Part shown: one piece after another, positions 18,435 to 26,923 of the stretch
How the letters are laid out: each line of letters opens with the position of its first letter
Position numbering within the stretch: the stretch's first letter is position 1
Assembly (NCBI RefSeq): GCF_006716065.1
Contig: NZ_VFOL01000001.1
Span: 1,798,001 to 1,862,000 of the forward strand
DNA: 64,000 nt
Source of the DNA: Salinispora arenicola
Lineage (GTDB): Bacteria > Actinomycetota > Actinomycetes > Mycobacteriales > Micromonosporaceae
Reading direction: 5' to 3'
Notes under the pieces: generated by a model
Told to the model about the DNA's origin: nothing
The model's database searches: none
What the model saw: the letters and a program-made list of their open reading frames with translations, nothing else
Program-made: the position numbers and the translations under genes

Positions 18435-19007
18435 ATGGCTGACGGCTCCTGGTACGACGCCGACATCGACCACGTGATCATTTCGGAGGCGCAGATCCGC
18501 GAGAAGACGGCGGAGTTGGCCAAGCAGGTATCGGCGGACTACGCCGATGTTGAGGACGGGCTGCTGCTCGTCTGCGTCCTCAAGGGCGCGGTGATGTTCA
18601 TGGCCGACTTCGCCCGGGCGCTGGGCCGGCAGGGCCCCCCGGCCGAGCTGGAGTTCATGGCCATCTCCTCGTACGGGCAGGGCACCACCTCCTCCGGCGT
18701 GGTGCGGATTCTCAAGGATCTGGACCGGGATATCGCCGGCCGGCATGTGGTCGTGGTGGAGGACATCGTCGACTCCGGGTTGACCCTCTCCTGGCTCCTG
18801 CGCTATCTGGAGTCCCGCTCGGCGGCCAGCGTCGAGGTGGTCGCGCTGTTCCGCAAACCGGAGGCGGTGAAGGTGCCGGTCGAGGTCAAGTACGTCGGCT
18901 TCGACATCCCGACCGAGTTCGTCGTTGGATACGGGCTCGACTTCGGCGAGCGCTACCGGGAGTTGCCCTACGTCGGTGTGCTCCGACCCGAGGTCTACGC
19001 CCGGTAG
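18435..19007 (+). CDS. hpt: Hypoxanthine phosphoribosyltransferase
   Basis: This purine-salvage enzyme transfers phosphoribose from PRPP to hypoxanthine or guanine. It has 190 residues. The PRPP-binding signature VVVVEDIVDSGLTL is intact, and the flexible-loop region SSYGQGTTSSG and C-terminal VGYGLDFGERYRELPYVG are typical. ATG 18435 is chosen because the family start MADGSWYDADIDHVIIS begins there, and GGAG lies 3 nt upstream. A CAGGCT hexamer at 18422-18427 could be a -10 element for a near-leaderless message. It is upstream of ftsH, as in other actinobacteria. Confidence 0.95.
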   Translation: MADGSWYDADIDHVIISEAQIREKTAELAKQVSADYADVEDGLLLVCVLKGAVMFMADFARALGRQGPPAELEFMAISSYGQGTTSSGVVRILKDLDRDIAGRHVVVVEDIVDSGLTLSWLLRYLESRSAASVEVVALFRKPEAVKVPVEVKYVGFDIPTEFVVGYGLDFGERYRELPYVGVLRPEVYAR

Positions 19008-19365
19008 CAGCGGTCGGGCCAACGTTCAGCGGACTCTCAGCCGGGCGGACTACGGTTGGTGCCGGCGGCGGGGAGGCAGTCCCACGCCCGACCCTCGAAC
19101 CGCGGGACCGGGCGGTTGGGGTGGCCGGGTGCGGAGCTCCCGCCGCGCAGGCTGGAACCCGGTTCGCCCTAGGCGTAAGTGCCGGGGCTGGCATGCTCGC
19201 ACCCGGCACGAACGGTGTACCGTCGAGTGACCGTGGCGCGAATTCGGTGCCCCGGGGGTCAGGCCGGCCCGCACGGCGGCCCGGCCGCCGCCCAGGCGGC
19301 GACACCATTCAGACGGTCCGTACGTCGATCAGGAGGATGCGAGCGCCTCGGCGCTCGACAACAGC
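19008..19365 (+). promoter_or_regulatory. 358-bp gap upstream of ftsH
   Basis: This gap must contain the ftsH promoter, but no strong -35/-10 pair is evident. AGGAGG at 19331-19336 is a perfect Shine-Dalgarno, but it lies about 29 nt upstream of the assigned ATG and abuts an out-of-frame ATG. No RNA gene, repeat or small ORF can be supported here. Confidence 0.3.
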
Positions 19366-21375
19366 ATGGAACGTACGCGTTTCTTCCGCCGACCGGTGGT
19401 CTGGATCATCCTGGTCATCCTCGGCGCCGTTGTGCTCAGTCAGATGTTCACCGGGGGCCCCGACTACCACCGGGTGGACACTTCCGTTGCGCTTGACCAG
19501 CTCAACAAGGGTGGCATAAAGAAGGTCGTCTTCGCGGACAAGGAGCAGACACTCCAGCTCGACCTGGCCGAGAAGGCCGATTTCGGGGACACGTCCACCG
19601 ACCGGATCGAGGCGCAGTTCCCGTACGAGGTCGGCGCCCAGGTCTGGAACGAGGTCCTCGACGCCAAGGCGAACAACCGCGTCACCGGCCCGGCCGACAC
19701 CGAGGTCTCGTCCGACAGCATCTGGGTGAGCCTGCTGGTCAATCTGCTCCCCATCGCCCTGTTGGTGCTACTGCTGCTGTTCTTCATGTCGCAGATGCAG
19801 GGTGGCGGCTCGCGGGTGCTCAACTTCGGCAAGTCCAAGGCCAAGATGATCACCAAGGACACGCCGAAGACGACGTTCGCCGACGTGGCGGGGTCCGAGG
19901 AGGCCGTCGAGGAGCTGCACGAGATCAAGGACTTCCTGCAGAACCCGGCGAAGTACCAGGCGCTCGGCGCCAAGATCCCGAAGGGTGTGCTGCTGTTCGG
20001 CCCGCCCGGAACCGGTAAGACCCTGCTGGCCCGTGCGGTGGCCGGGGAGGCCGGGGTGCCCTTCTACTCCATCTCCGGCTCGGACTTCGTCGAGATGTTC
20101 GTCGGTGTCGGCGCCAGCCGGGTCCGTGACCTGTTCGAGCAGGCCAAGACGAACGCGCCGGCGATCGTCTTCGTGGACGAGATCGACGCGGTCGGTCGGC
20201 ACCGGGGTGCCGGCATGGGCGGCGGTCACGACGAGCGCGAGCAGACTCTCAACCAGCTTCTCGTCGAGATGGACGGCTTCGACACCAAGGGCGGCGTCAT
20301 CCTGATCGCCGCCACCAACCGGCCGGACATCCTCGACCCGGCGCTACTGCGGCCGGGCCGCTTCGACCGGCAGATCCCGGTGGACGCGCCGGACATGGAG
20401 GGCCGCAAGGCCATCCTGCGGGTGCACGCCAAGGGTAAGCCGTTCACCCCTGACGTCGATCTCGACGCGGTGGCGCGGCGGACCCCGGGCTTCAGCGGTG
20501 CCGACCTGGCCAACGTGATCAACGAGGCCGCGCTGCTCACGGCCCGCCGGGACAAGCGGGCGATCACCAACGACTCCCTGGAGGAGTCGATCGACCGAGT
20601 GATCGCCGGCCCCCAGCGTCGTACCCGGGTGATGAGTGATCAGGAGAAGAAGATCACGGCGTACCACGAGGGCGGGCACGCCCTGGTGGCCTGGGCGTTG
20701 CCGCACGCCGCTCCGGTGCACAAGGTGACGATCCTGTCCCGGGGCCGGTCGCTGGGGCACACCCTGGTCCTGCCAACCGAGGACAAGTACACCCAGACCC
20801 GGGCCGAGATGGTGGACACCCTGGCCTACGCACTGGGTGGCCGGGCAGCAGAGGAACTGGTGTTCCACGAGCCCACCACCGGCGCCGGTAACGACATCGA
20901 GAAGGCCACCCAACTCGCCCGCGCGATGATCACCCAGTACGGCATGAGCTCCAAGCTCGGTGCGATCAAGTACGGCACCAGCGGTGACGAGCCGTTCCTC
21001 GGCCGCAACATGGGCAATGAGCGGGGCTACTCCGACGCGGTGGCCGCCGAGATCGACGCCGAGATGCGGGCACTGATCGAGCTGGCTCACGACGAGGCGT
21101 GGGAGATCCTGGTCGAGTACCGGGATGTCCTGGACAACATCGTGCTCGAGCTGATGGAGAAGGAAACCCTCTCCACGGCCGACATGGCCCGCATCTGTGC
21201 CCGGGTGGCGAAGCGTCCGCCGATGGCTCCGTACAACGGGTTCGGAAAGCGTCAGCCCTCCACCGAACCGCCGGTTCGCACCCCGGCCGAGAAGGAGGCG
21301 CTCAAGGCGCAGGCCGAAGCCGATGGCGCGTCCGTCAGCGGTGCCCCCTCGAACAACTCGGACGGTCCGCACTGA
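19366..21375 (+). CDS. ftsH: FtsH, membrane AAA+ zinc protease
   Basis: This is an ATP-dependent protease for membrane and short-lived regulatory proteins. Of its 669 residues, the N-terminus has two helices ([18 protein letters not shown] and one near residues 125-145) flanking an extracytoplasmic domain. The AAA module has Walker A GPPGTGKT at 212-219, Walker B IVFVDEID and second-region-of-homology RPGRFDRQ. The protease domain carries the zinc motif HEGGH at 434-438. The C-terminal tail is disordered. The stop codon is immediately adjacent to or overlaps the folE reading frame, so the two are probably one operon. Confidence 0.97.
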   Translation: MERTRFFRRPVVWIILVILGAVVLSQMFTGGPDYHRVDTSVALDQLNKGGIKKVVFADKEQTLQLDLAEKADFGDTSTDRIEAQFPYEVGAQVWNEVLDAKANNRVTGPADTEVSSDSIWVSLLVNLLPIALLVLLLLFFMSQMQGGGSRVLNFGKSKAKMITKDTPKTTFADVAGSEEAVEELHEIKDFLQNPAKYQALGAKIPKGVLLFGPPGTGKTLLARAVAGEAGVPFYSISGSDFVEMFVGVGASRVRDLFEQAKTNAPAIVFVDEIDAVGRHRGAGMGGGHDEREQTLNQLLVEMDGFDTKGGVILIAATNRPDILDPALLRPGRFDRQIPVDAPDMEGRKAILRVHAKGKPFTPDVDLDAVARRTPGFSGADLANVINEAALLTARRDKRAITNDSLEESIDRVIAGPQRRTRVMSDQEKKITAYHEGGHALVAWALPHAAPVHKVTILSRGRSLGHTLVLPTEDKYTQTRAEMVDTLAYALGGRAAEELVFHEPTTGAGNDIEKATQLARAMITQYGMSSKLGAIKYGTSGDEPFLGRNMGNERGYSDAVAAEIDAEMRALIELAHDEAWEILVEYRDVLDNIVLELMEKETLSTADMARICARVAKRPPMAPYNGFGKRQPSTEPPVRTPAEKEALKAQAEADGASVSGAPSNNSDGPH

Positions 21376-22073
21376 ACAGCAACGACGAGGCGGCGGCCAA
21401 CCCCCAGCGGGGGTTGGCCGCCTCTGCCACCGAGCCGGACAGCGACCTGGACCACGTCGCCGCCCGGTTGGTCAGCGGTCGGCTCACCGGCCGTCCCGTC
21501 GAGGACAGCATCGACCTTGCCCGAGTGGAGAAAGCGGTCCGGGAGATCCTGATCGCCGTCGGTGAAGATCCAGACCGTGACGGGCTCCAGCAGACCCCGG
21601 CCCGGGTCGCCCGGGCCTACGCCGAGTTGTTCGCCGGGCTCCGGGTCGACCCGGCACAGGTGCTCGTCACCACGTTCGAGGCCAACCACGATGAGCTGGT
21701 GCTGGTCCGGGACATCGACGTGATGAGCCTCTGCGAGCACCACCTGCTGCCGTTTCGAGGAAGTGCCCACATCGGGTACATTCCTGGCTCGAACGGACGG
21801 ATCACCGGCTTGTCCAAACTGGCGAGACTGGTCGAGGTCTTCGCGCGTCGTCCCCAGGTGCAGGAACGGCTCACCGCACAGATCGCCGACCTTCTGATGG
21901 AGCAACTCCAGCCGCGCGGTGTGATCGTGGTGTTGGAGTGCGAGCACATGTGCATGGCTATGCGCGGTATCCAGAAGTCGGGCGCTCAGACCATCACCTC
22001 CGCCGTACGCGGCAGCCTGCAACAGGACGCGAAGTCCCGCGCCGAGGCTATGGCCCTGATCAACTCGCGCTGA
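21372..22073 (+). CDS. folE: GTP cyclohydrolase I
   Basis: This is the first enzyme of the folate pathway, making dihydroneopterin triphosphate from GTP. Zinc and active-site segments are all present: [37 protein letters not shown] and [11 protein letters not shown]. The start is uncertain. No ATG or GTG lies at the head of the conserved region; CTG 21372 overlaps the ftsH stop, and TTG 21414, after CAGCGGGGG, would give a 219-residue protein. The 233-residue frame is listed as an upper bound. Downstream folate genes resume only about 13 kb away, at folP. Confidence 0.93.
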   Translation: MNSNDEAAANPQRGLAASATEPDSDLDHVAARLVSGRLTGRPVEDSIDLARVEKAVREILIAVGEDPDRDGLQQTPARVARAYAELFAGLRVDPAQVLVTTFEANHDELVLVRDIDVMSLCEHHLLPFRGSAHIGYIPGSNGRITGLSKLARLVEVFARRPQVQERLTAQIADLLMEQLQPRGVIVVLECEHMCMAMRGIQKSGAQTITSAVRGSLQQDAKSRAEAMALINSR

Positions 22074-22151
22074 CCATTGCCCGCCCGACGTGTCATCGCC
22101 GTCGCAACCCGCCCGCCACGGTCTCGGACCCGCCCGTTACGGTCAGCGCGG

Positions 22152-22919
22152 TCAGCCCAGCAGAGCGAGCAGGAGCACCGTACTGGCCAGCACGGCCGGG
22201 ACCAGGCACACCAGCACACCCAGCCGGGGGGTGCGGTCCGGCTGACCGCCGGCGTCCGGGCCAGCGAGACGCCCGACCCACCACCAGCCCGCGGCGAATG
22301 CCGCCGCCGGCATCGCCAGCCCGACGACCAGCGCGGCGGCGCTCAACGGGCTGGGACCGGTGACGGCGAGCAGGACCAGCTGGACGAACGGCATCAGCAG
22401 GGCCAGTGGGGCGTAGCCGAGCAGGTTGCGGGCGACGACCGGCCAGCCAGCAGTGTTGATCATCCTGCGGGTGGCGAGCGCCGTGTCCGCCGCGTCGACC
22501 CGGCCGGCCGCCACCCGCAATGCCGCCAGCACCGTCGCTGGTCCACTCGCCATCGACCGGCTCGCCGCCGACAGTTCCGGCGGTGTGGGCACCAGCGAGA
22601 TCGGCGGTACGCCTGACGCGCGCAGCCGCGCCTCCTGCCCCGCCAGCCGGGCGCGTACCGTCGCCAGTTCCTCCCGGGCGATCTGGACCGCGCGGGCCTG
22701 CTCGCCCGCGGCGGTGGCCGCGCCCCGGCGAATCCCGTCGAGCTGCCGGGCCGCCGCAAGGTAGTCGACCCACGCCGTCGCTACCGGCTCGTGGGCCGCT
22801 TGGGGCTCGTGGACTGGCCCGGTCTCGTGGACTGGCTCGGGCTCGTGAGTCGGCCTCGACGGGACAGGCGGGGTGTGCTGGCGGCCCGGCCCCCGGTCCT
22901 GGATGGGGATCCGATTCAC
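22152..22919 (-). CDS. Unknown protein with Pro-rich head, coiled coil and C-terminal helices
   Basis: I do not recognise this 255-residue family. Residues 1-50 are Pro/His/Glu-rich with a repeated P-V-H-E pattern. Residues 50-100 are helical with coiled-coil character (REELATVRARLAGQEARLRA). The last 110 residues hold about four hydrophobic helices, ending VCLVPAVLASTVLLLALLG. The GTG start overlaps the stop of the upstream FtsK-like gene (GTGA), so translational coupling with that protein is likely. Its place as the last gene of the secretion-like block suggests a membrane partner of the FtsK-like protein. That role is inference only. Confidence 0.8.
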   Translation of the reverse strand: MNRIPIQDRGPGRQHTPPVPSRPTHEPEPVHETGPVHEPQAAHEPVATAWVDYLAAARQLDGIRRGAATAAGEQARAVQIAREELATVRARLAGQEARLRASGVPPISLVPTPPELSAASRSMASGPATVLAALRVAAGRVDAADTALATRRMINTAGWPVVARNLLGYAPLALLMPFVQLVLLAVTGPSPLSAAALVVGLAMPAAAFAAGWWWVGRLAGPDAGGQPDRTPRLGVLVCLVPAVLASTVLLLALLG

Positions 22920-25633
22920 GTCAGGGCCCCATCTGTAGCGAACGGAACGAGCACGACACCCTGCTCGCTGTGGCCGTCCCAGAACAGCGCCCGGTCCGGT
23001 CGGGGACGCCAGTCCACTGGGCGGCCGAAGAGTGCCCCGAGCTGTGTGCCCGGCACGTCCACGACGGCGACCGCGGCTAGCTTGGCCAGCTCGTCCTCCG
23101 GTTCGAGCAGGGAGGTGAAGGACGGCACGGTGCGCCACCGGCCTAGTAGGTGACGACCGGCTGGCGGCCCCTCCCGAAGCAGAGTGGCGAGCCAGGCCGG
23201 TGAAAGCCGCCCGGAGTCCAGCCCGTCCACGTCGAAAATGATCACATAGGCCGGTTCGGCGGAGTCGAGGGCGGCCGGCAGATCGGCCCATTCCACCGTT
23301 TCGACCGGGTGCCGTGTGGCCAGATCGGCGGCGAGTGCCTCGGCCCACGGCCCGGCTTCGTCTCCGCACGGCACCAACACGAAGCGGGCGCAGCCCGGTG
23401 GGTGATGAGCGGCGACGCTGCGGGCTGCGGAAACCAGCAGGCCAGCCGCCGCGGGACCGGTACCGAGCACCGCCAGACTCCGGCCCGGAGCGGAGTCGAG
23501 CGGCACCGCGACCGTTGACCGGATCACGTCCACCGCCCGGCCCAGTAGAGCCACCGGCCCCGTTGCCCCACCGGCCACCGCAGACCGGTACCGGGGATCG
23601 TTGCGGAGCTGAGGCCGGGCGTAACCGGCGAAGACGACCGGTGGTGTCGCCCGCTCCGGGCGGGCGTCCCAAAGCCGGCGCCGCAGGCTCTCCACCACGT
23701 CGGGGTGCTCCAGTGGATCGGGGAAGCGGATCACCCGCTCATGCCCCCGGATGGCGCCGCGAGGTCCCCCGAGACCACCCGCGGTGTTGACGACCGCGCT
23801 GCCCACCGGCAGCCCGGCCGCCGAATCGTTGGTCGAGGCGAGCACCGCGCCGCCGCCGGGAAGCGCCACCCGCACCGGGAACTGCCCGAGCACAGCGTCC
23901 CGGTCGGTCCGCGTCCCGAGGCCGAGGTCACCCTCCCCGGCCAGAAGCAGGTGCACCCCGTACGACCGACCGGCGCGGGCCACGGTGCCGAGCAGGGTGG
24001 TGGCCTCGGCGGCGATCCGGTCCCGGCCGGTGAGGAGTCGCGGGAGACCGTCCACCACGGCGACCACCCGCGGAAGCTCCTGATGTTGCCGCAGCTCCCG
24101 GTACCGTTGCCCACCGGCACGGGCACCGGCCTCCTCGCGGCGGCGGACCTCGGTGGCGAGAAGGTCCAACAAATCCAGCACATACTCCCGGTCGGCGGCC
24201 ATGGCGGCGGCGCGGACCTGCGGGATCCAGGACCGGTCGCGTTCGGTCTGCAGGAACTCCGCGAAGGACTCCCCATCGCCGAGGCTGGCCAGATAGAGAA
24301 CGAGATCCTCGGGGCCGTACCGGGCGGTCAGGCCGAGTAGGGCGGTGGCGAGGAAAGTCAATCGGCCCGTTTCGGAGCGACCACTCACCAACCAGTGCGG
24401 CGTCAGCTCGGTGAAACCCAGGGACACCGGCCGTCCCCCGGCATCCCCCACCGTGGTCGACGCACCGTCCACCGAACTCGCCGTCCACAGCGGCTCGGTC
24501 GGTGCCGGAAGCAGCTCGGCCAAGCCCAGCCGCGAACCCTGCTCCACCTGCTCGGCGAGCCGGCGGCAGACACCCTCGACGAGGTCGGTGGGAGGATCCG
24601 GTTCGAGGAAGACCGGCGAGTTCAACCCGCCCGGAGGGCCCGCCCCCGGTGCGTCGGTTCCACGGTCGGCTGCATCCGGATCGACCTGCCCGGTGCCCGG
24701 CTCAGCGTCCTGGCTGCCCGTCCCGGCCCCCGCGACGGAGCGTGGCGCACCGAACGACGTGCCGGGAGGACCATCGAGCAGTGCGTACGCGCTGCGGATC
24801 GCCAGCGATGCGGCACGTGGCAGCGAGGCGCGGCCGACCGGCCAACCCGCCACCAGAAGGTGCAGGCCGCCGGCGCTGCCCTGCTCGGCGAGCGCCTCAA
24901 GGCGGGCCAGGTCGGTGTGCCCGGTGAGTTCGGGTAGCGCAGCGATGACCAGGAGCAGGGTCCGGTCGTGCCGGCGGCGGCTGTCCGCGACCGGTGCCAC
25001 CCACCGTTCCGCCTCCGCCAGCACCGTCCGCAGGCCGGCCACGTCCGTCACCGGGGGCGGTAGGAGACCAGCATCGGCCAGCGCCGCGAACGGGACCAGC
25101 GTGTTGCCCGTTCCGTCGACCGCGCGTACCAGCAGGGCGCCGGCGGGTGTGGCCGCCAGCAGTCGTAGCAGGACGGCCCGGACCAGGCCCGCTACCCGGG
25201 GATCCCCGGCGTCGGTGTCGATCGTCAGGTTTCCCGTGCCGATCAGGGGAACCAGCGCGGGGAAGCGGGCCTCGTCGAGGGGAGCGGCGGTGCCGACCCG
25301 AACGAAGCGGGGTGGACCCTCGCCGGCGGGTGTGCCCGCCGTCAGGGTCTCCACCGCGGCGCCCGCCCAGCCGGGTGCGAGTAGTCCGGCGGCGGTCCGT
25401 AGCCGGTCGGCCAGCTCGTACTGGCGAGCGTGGTCGGCGGGAGCGGGGCGGATGCCGTCGAGGACGTCGGTGGCGGCGAGCGCGGCGGCGGCGGCCTGCC
25501 GGTGTAGGGCGGCGGCCCGGTTCGCCCGCGTCCTCGGACCGGCCACCGCGTCCACCCCCCTTTTCGCGAGGTCGGTACCCGCCCCGCGCAGAGACGGTAA
25601 CCCAGGACGACCTGGTTCCGGCGGAGGTGCCAC
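22916..25633 (-). CDS. FtsK/SpoIIIE-fold protein with degenerate P-loops
   Basis: This 905-residue protein follows the FtsK/EccC/TraB ATPase pattern but has lost its catalytic residues. In the central domain the context is canonical (PHWLVSGRSETGRLTFLATA, about 412-431), but the Walker A Lys-Ser/Thr is replaced by Arg-Leu. The Walker B equivalent reads VVAVVDGLPRLL with no catalytic Glu. A second candidate P-loop near residue 720, LGTGPAAAGLLVS, also lacks Lys. No N-terminal transmembrane helices are seen. It probably occupies the VirD4/coupling-protein position of the secretion-like block as a non-hydrolysing scaffold or substrate-recognition subunit. GTG is the start. Confidence 0.82.
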   Translation of the reverse strand: MAPPPEPGRPGLPSLRGAGTDLAKRGVDAVAGPRTRANRAAALHRQAAAAALAATDVLDGIRPAPADHARQYELADRLRTAAGLLAPGWAGAAVETLTAGTPAGEGPPRFVRVGTAAPLDEARFPALVPLIGTGNLTIDTDAGDPRVAGLVRAVLLRLLAATPAGALLVRAVDGTGNTLVPFAALADAGLLPPPVTDVAGLRTVLAEAERWVAPVADSRRRHDRTLLLVIAALPELTGHTDLARLEALAEQGSAGGLHLLVAGWPVGRASLPRAASLAIRSAYALLDGPPGTSFGAPRSVAGAGTGSQDAEPGTGQVDPDAADRGTDAPGAGPPGGLNSPVFLEPDPPTDLVEGVCRRLAEQVEQGSRLGLAELLPAPTEPLWTASSVDGASTTVGDAGGRPVSLGFTELTPHWLVSGRSETGRLTFLATALLGLTARYGPEDLVLYLASLGDGESFAEFLQTERDRSWIPQVRAAAMAADREYVLDLLDLLATEVRRREEAGARAGGQRYRELRQHQELPRVVAVVDGLPRLLTGRDRIAAEATTLLGTVARAGRSYGVHLLLAGEGDLGLGTRTDRDAVLGQFPVRVALPGGGAVLASTNDSAAGLPVGSAVVNTAGGLGGPRGAIRGHERVIRFPDPLEHPDVVESLRRRLWDARPERATPPVVFAGYARPQLRNDPRYRSAVAGGATGPVALLGRAVDVIRSTVAVPLDSAPGRSLAVLGTGPAAAGLLVSAARSVAAHHPPGCARFVLVPCGDEAGPWAEALAADLATRHPVETVEWADLPAALDSAEPAYVIIFDVDGLDSGRLSPAWLATLLREGPPAGRHLLGRWRTVPSFTSLLEPEDELAKLAAVAVVDVPGTQLGALFGRPVDWRPRPDRALFWDGHSEQGVVLVPFATDGALT

Positions 25634-25727
25634 GGTGCTGCGCCGGTGTTGTTGTGGATGTCACCGGTGGGGACGGGATCGTCACGATCCGCCGAATCTG
25701 GGCATTGGGTCCGCCACGGATAGCCGC

Positions 25728-25733
25728 TAGCCT
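25728..25733 (+). promoter_or_regulatory. -10 element TAGCCT for leaderless membrane-protein gene
   Basis: TAGCCT ends 6 nt before GTG 25740, the same geometry as other leaderless candidates in the window. The 106-bp region from 25634 also holds the divergent promoter of the FtsK-like gene. Confidence 0.4.
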
Positions 25734-25739
25734 CAGGGG

Positions 25740-26315
25740 GTGGAATCAGTGCAGCCCCCCGCCGGTTCCCAGGTCTCCCGTCTACCGGCGCAGCGGCCAC
25801 CCTCCGACCAACTGGCGCCCCCGCTCCCCGAGCCGGCGCCGGTCCGGCCACGGCAGCAACGGGTTCGCACGATCCTCACCGTGACCGCTGCCGTGCTGAC
25901 CGCGCTCGTGCTGGGCGGGATCGTCGGTGGATACGTCCTGTACGACCGAGCCACGACCCCTGACCGCAGCGCACCCGACGTCGTCGTGGACAACTACCTC
26001 CGGGCCTATCTCGTGGACCGGAACGACATACGTGCAGATCTTTATATCTGTGAAGAGCAACTGGACCTGACTGCGATGGCAGCGTTGCGTGCCGAGATTC
26101 TGGACAGGGAAACCAAGTTTGATGTTGACGTAAGGGTGAGTTGGGGATCTCTGAAGAGGTTGACGAACCAGCAGGGCGAGTCGGTTACAACGACCCTTAG
26201 CATCTCAAGTTCGTCTAACGGCGTACCGCGGAGCGGTCGTTATGAGGATTGGACCTTCAACCTTGTCCAAGACTCTGCTGGTTGGCGCGTATGCGGTGGG
26301 CAAAAGGCTGGTTGA
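25740..26315 (+). CDS. Single-helix membrane protein with extracytoplasmic domain
   Basis: This protein of unknown function has 191 residues. It has a Pro-rich cytoplasmic head, one helix (LTVTAAVLTALVLGGIVGGYVL, about 46-67) and an extracytoplasmic domain of about 120 residues resembling the small NTF2-like (DUF4878/Rv0361-like) domains. Two Cys residues (ICEEQ and VCGGQ) could form a disulfide. It is the only plus-strand gene in the secretion-like block and is convergent with the next gene, with a 1-bp gap. From about 26020 the coding DNA is visibly less GC-rich than its surroundings. Confidence 0.8.
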   Translation: MESVQPPAGSQVSRLPAQRPPSDQLAPPLPEPAPVRPRQQRVRTILTVTAAVLTALVLGGIVGGYVLYDRATTPDRSAPDVVVDNYLRAYLVDRNDIRADLYICEEQLDLTAMAALRAEILDRETKFDVDVRVSWGSLKRLTNQQGESVTTTLSISSSSNGVPRSGRYEDWTFNLVQDSAGWRVCGGQKAG

Positions 26316-26316
26316 C

Positions 26317-26910
26317 CTATTCGACCCACAGCAGGTGGACGGGGACCTCGAGAGTGGTCGGTGCCTGTCCACGCCAGGCCCACCGGTACCACTCGACCTC
26401 GGGCGCGACCCGGACGCAGATGTCGCCCTCGGCGCTCGAGTAGGTCTCGGTGACCGCGCGTAGATCCCGGTGTTCGACCGCGTCCACCACGTGCACGACC
26501 CGCCGGCCGGCGACGGAGTCGGCCTCGAAGACCGGCGCCGGCGCGCGGTGCGCCGGCCCGTCCAGCGATACCAGGCGATCGGCCTCCGGAAGCGCCAGTT
26601 CCGGGCGCACCCCGACCGTCTCTACCCAGACCCGGTCAACCGGAACGAGGGGGGCGAAGACCTCGACCTGATCGGCCTCCGCGCGGTACCACTCGTGCTC
26701 CGGGAGGACCGGCACGTAGGTGCGGCTGCCCTGGATCACGCGATCGTCCGCGCGGAGGTCACCGCGCCAGCCCAGCCCGGGTTGGCCGACGAGCACCCGA
26801 CGCCCGCGCAGCTCGACCCGGCCGGATGCCGGCACCACCTCGATCGGTCGAGGCGGCAGCGGCGCCCAGTCCGGTTGGCCCGCGAAGGGGTCGGGCAGCG
26901 GGTCTGTCAT
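26317..26910 (-). CDS. Unknown protein with two internal repeats
   Basis: I do not recognise this 197-residue soluble protein. Two halves end in matching segments: PEHEWYRAEADQVEVF...VPVDRVWVE and PEVEWYRWAWRGQAPT...VPVHLLWVE. This indicates an internal duplication with the pattern PExEWYR-x(13-15)-VPVxxxWVE. ATG 26910 is preferred over the longer frame because the 14-bp gap to the M23 gene then fits an operon. It has no signal peptide or transmembrane helix. It lies at the 3' end of the VirB-like run, so a cytoplasmic accessory or effector/chaperone role is possible but unsupported. Confidence 0.75.
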   Translation of the reverse strand: MTDPLPDPFAGQPDWAPLPPRPIEVVPASGRVELRGRRVLVGQPGLGWRGDLRADDRVIQGSRTYVPVLPEHEWYRAEADQVEVFAPLVPVDRVWVETVGVRPELALPEADRLVSLDGPAHRAPAPVFEADSVAGRRVVHVVDAVEHRDLRAVTETYSSAEGDICVRVAPEVEWYRWAWRGQAPTTLEVPVHLLWVE

Positions 26911-26923
26911 GGCCGGTTGTGCC

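Noticed and set aside
19008..19365. Structured RNA or riboswitch upstream of ftsH
   Set aside because: No tRNA-like, aptamer-like or terminator-like structure could be recognised by eye.
24345..25730. 461-codon plus-strand frame opposite the FtsK-like gene
   Set aside because: It is a Ser/Arg/Pro-rich shadow. The minus-strand frame has recognisable domain sequence and a GTGA coupling.
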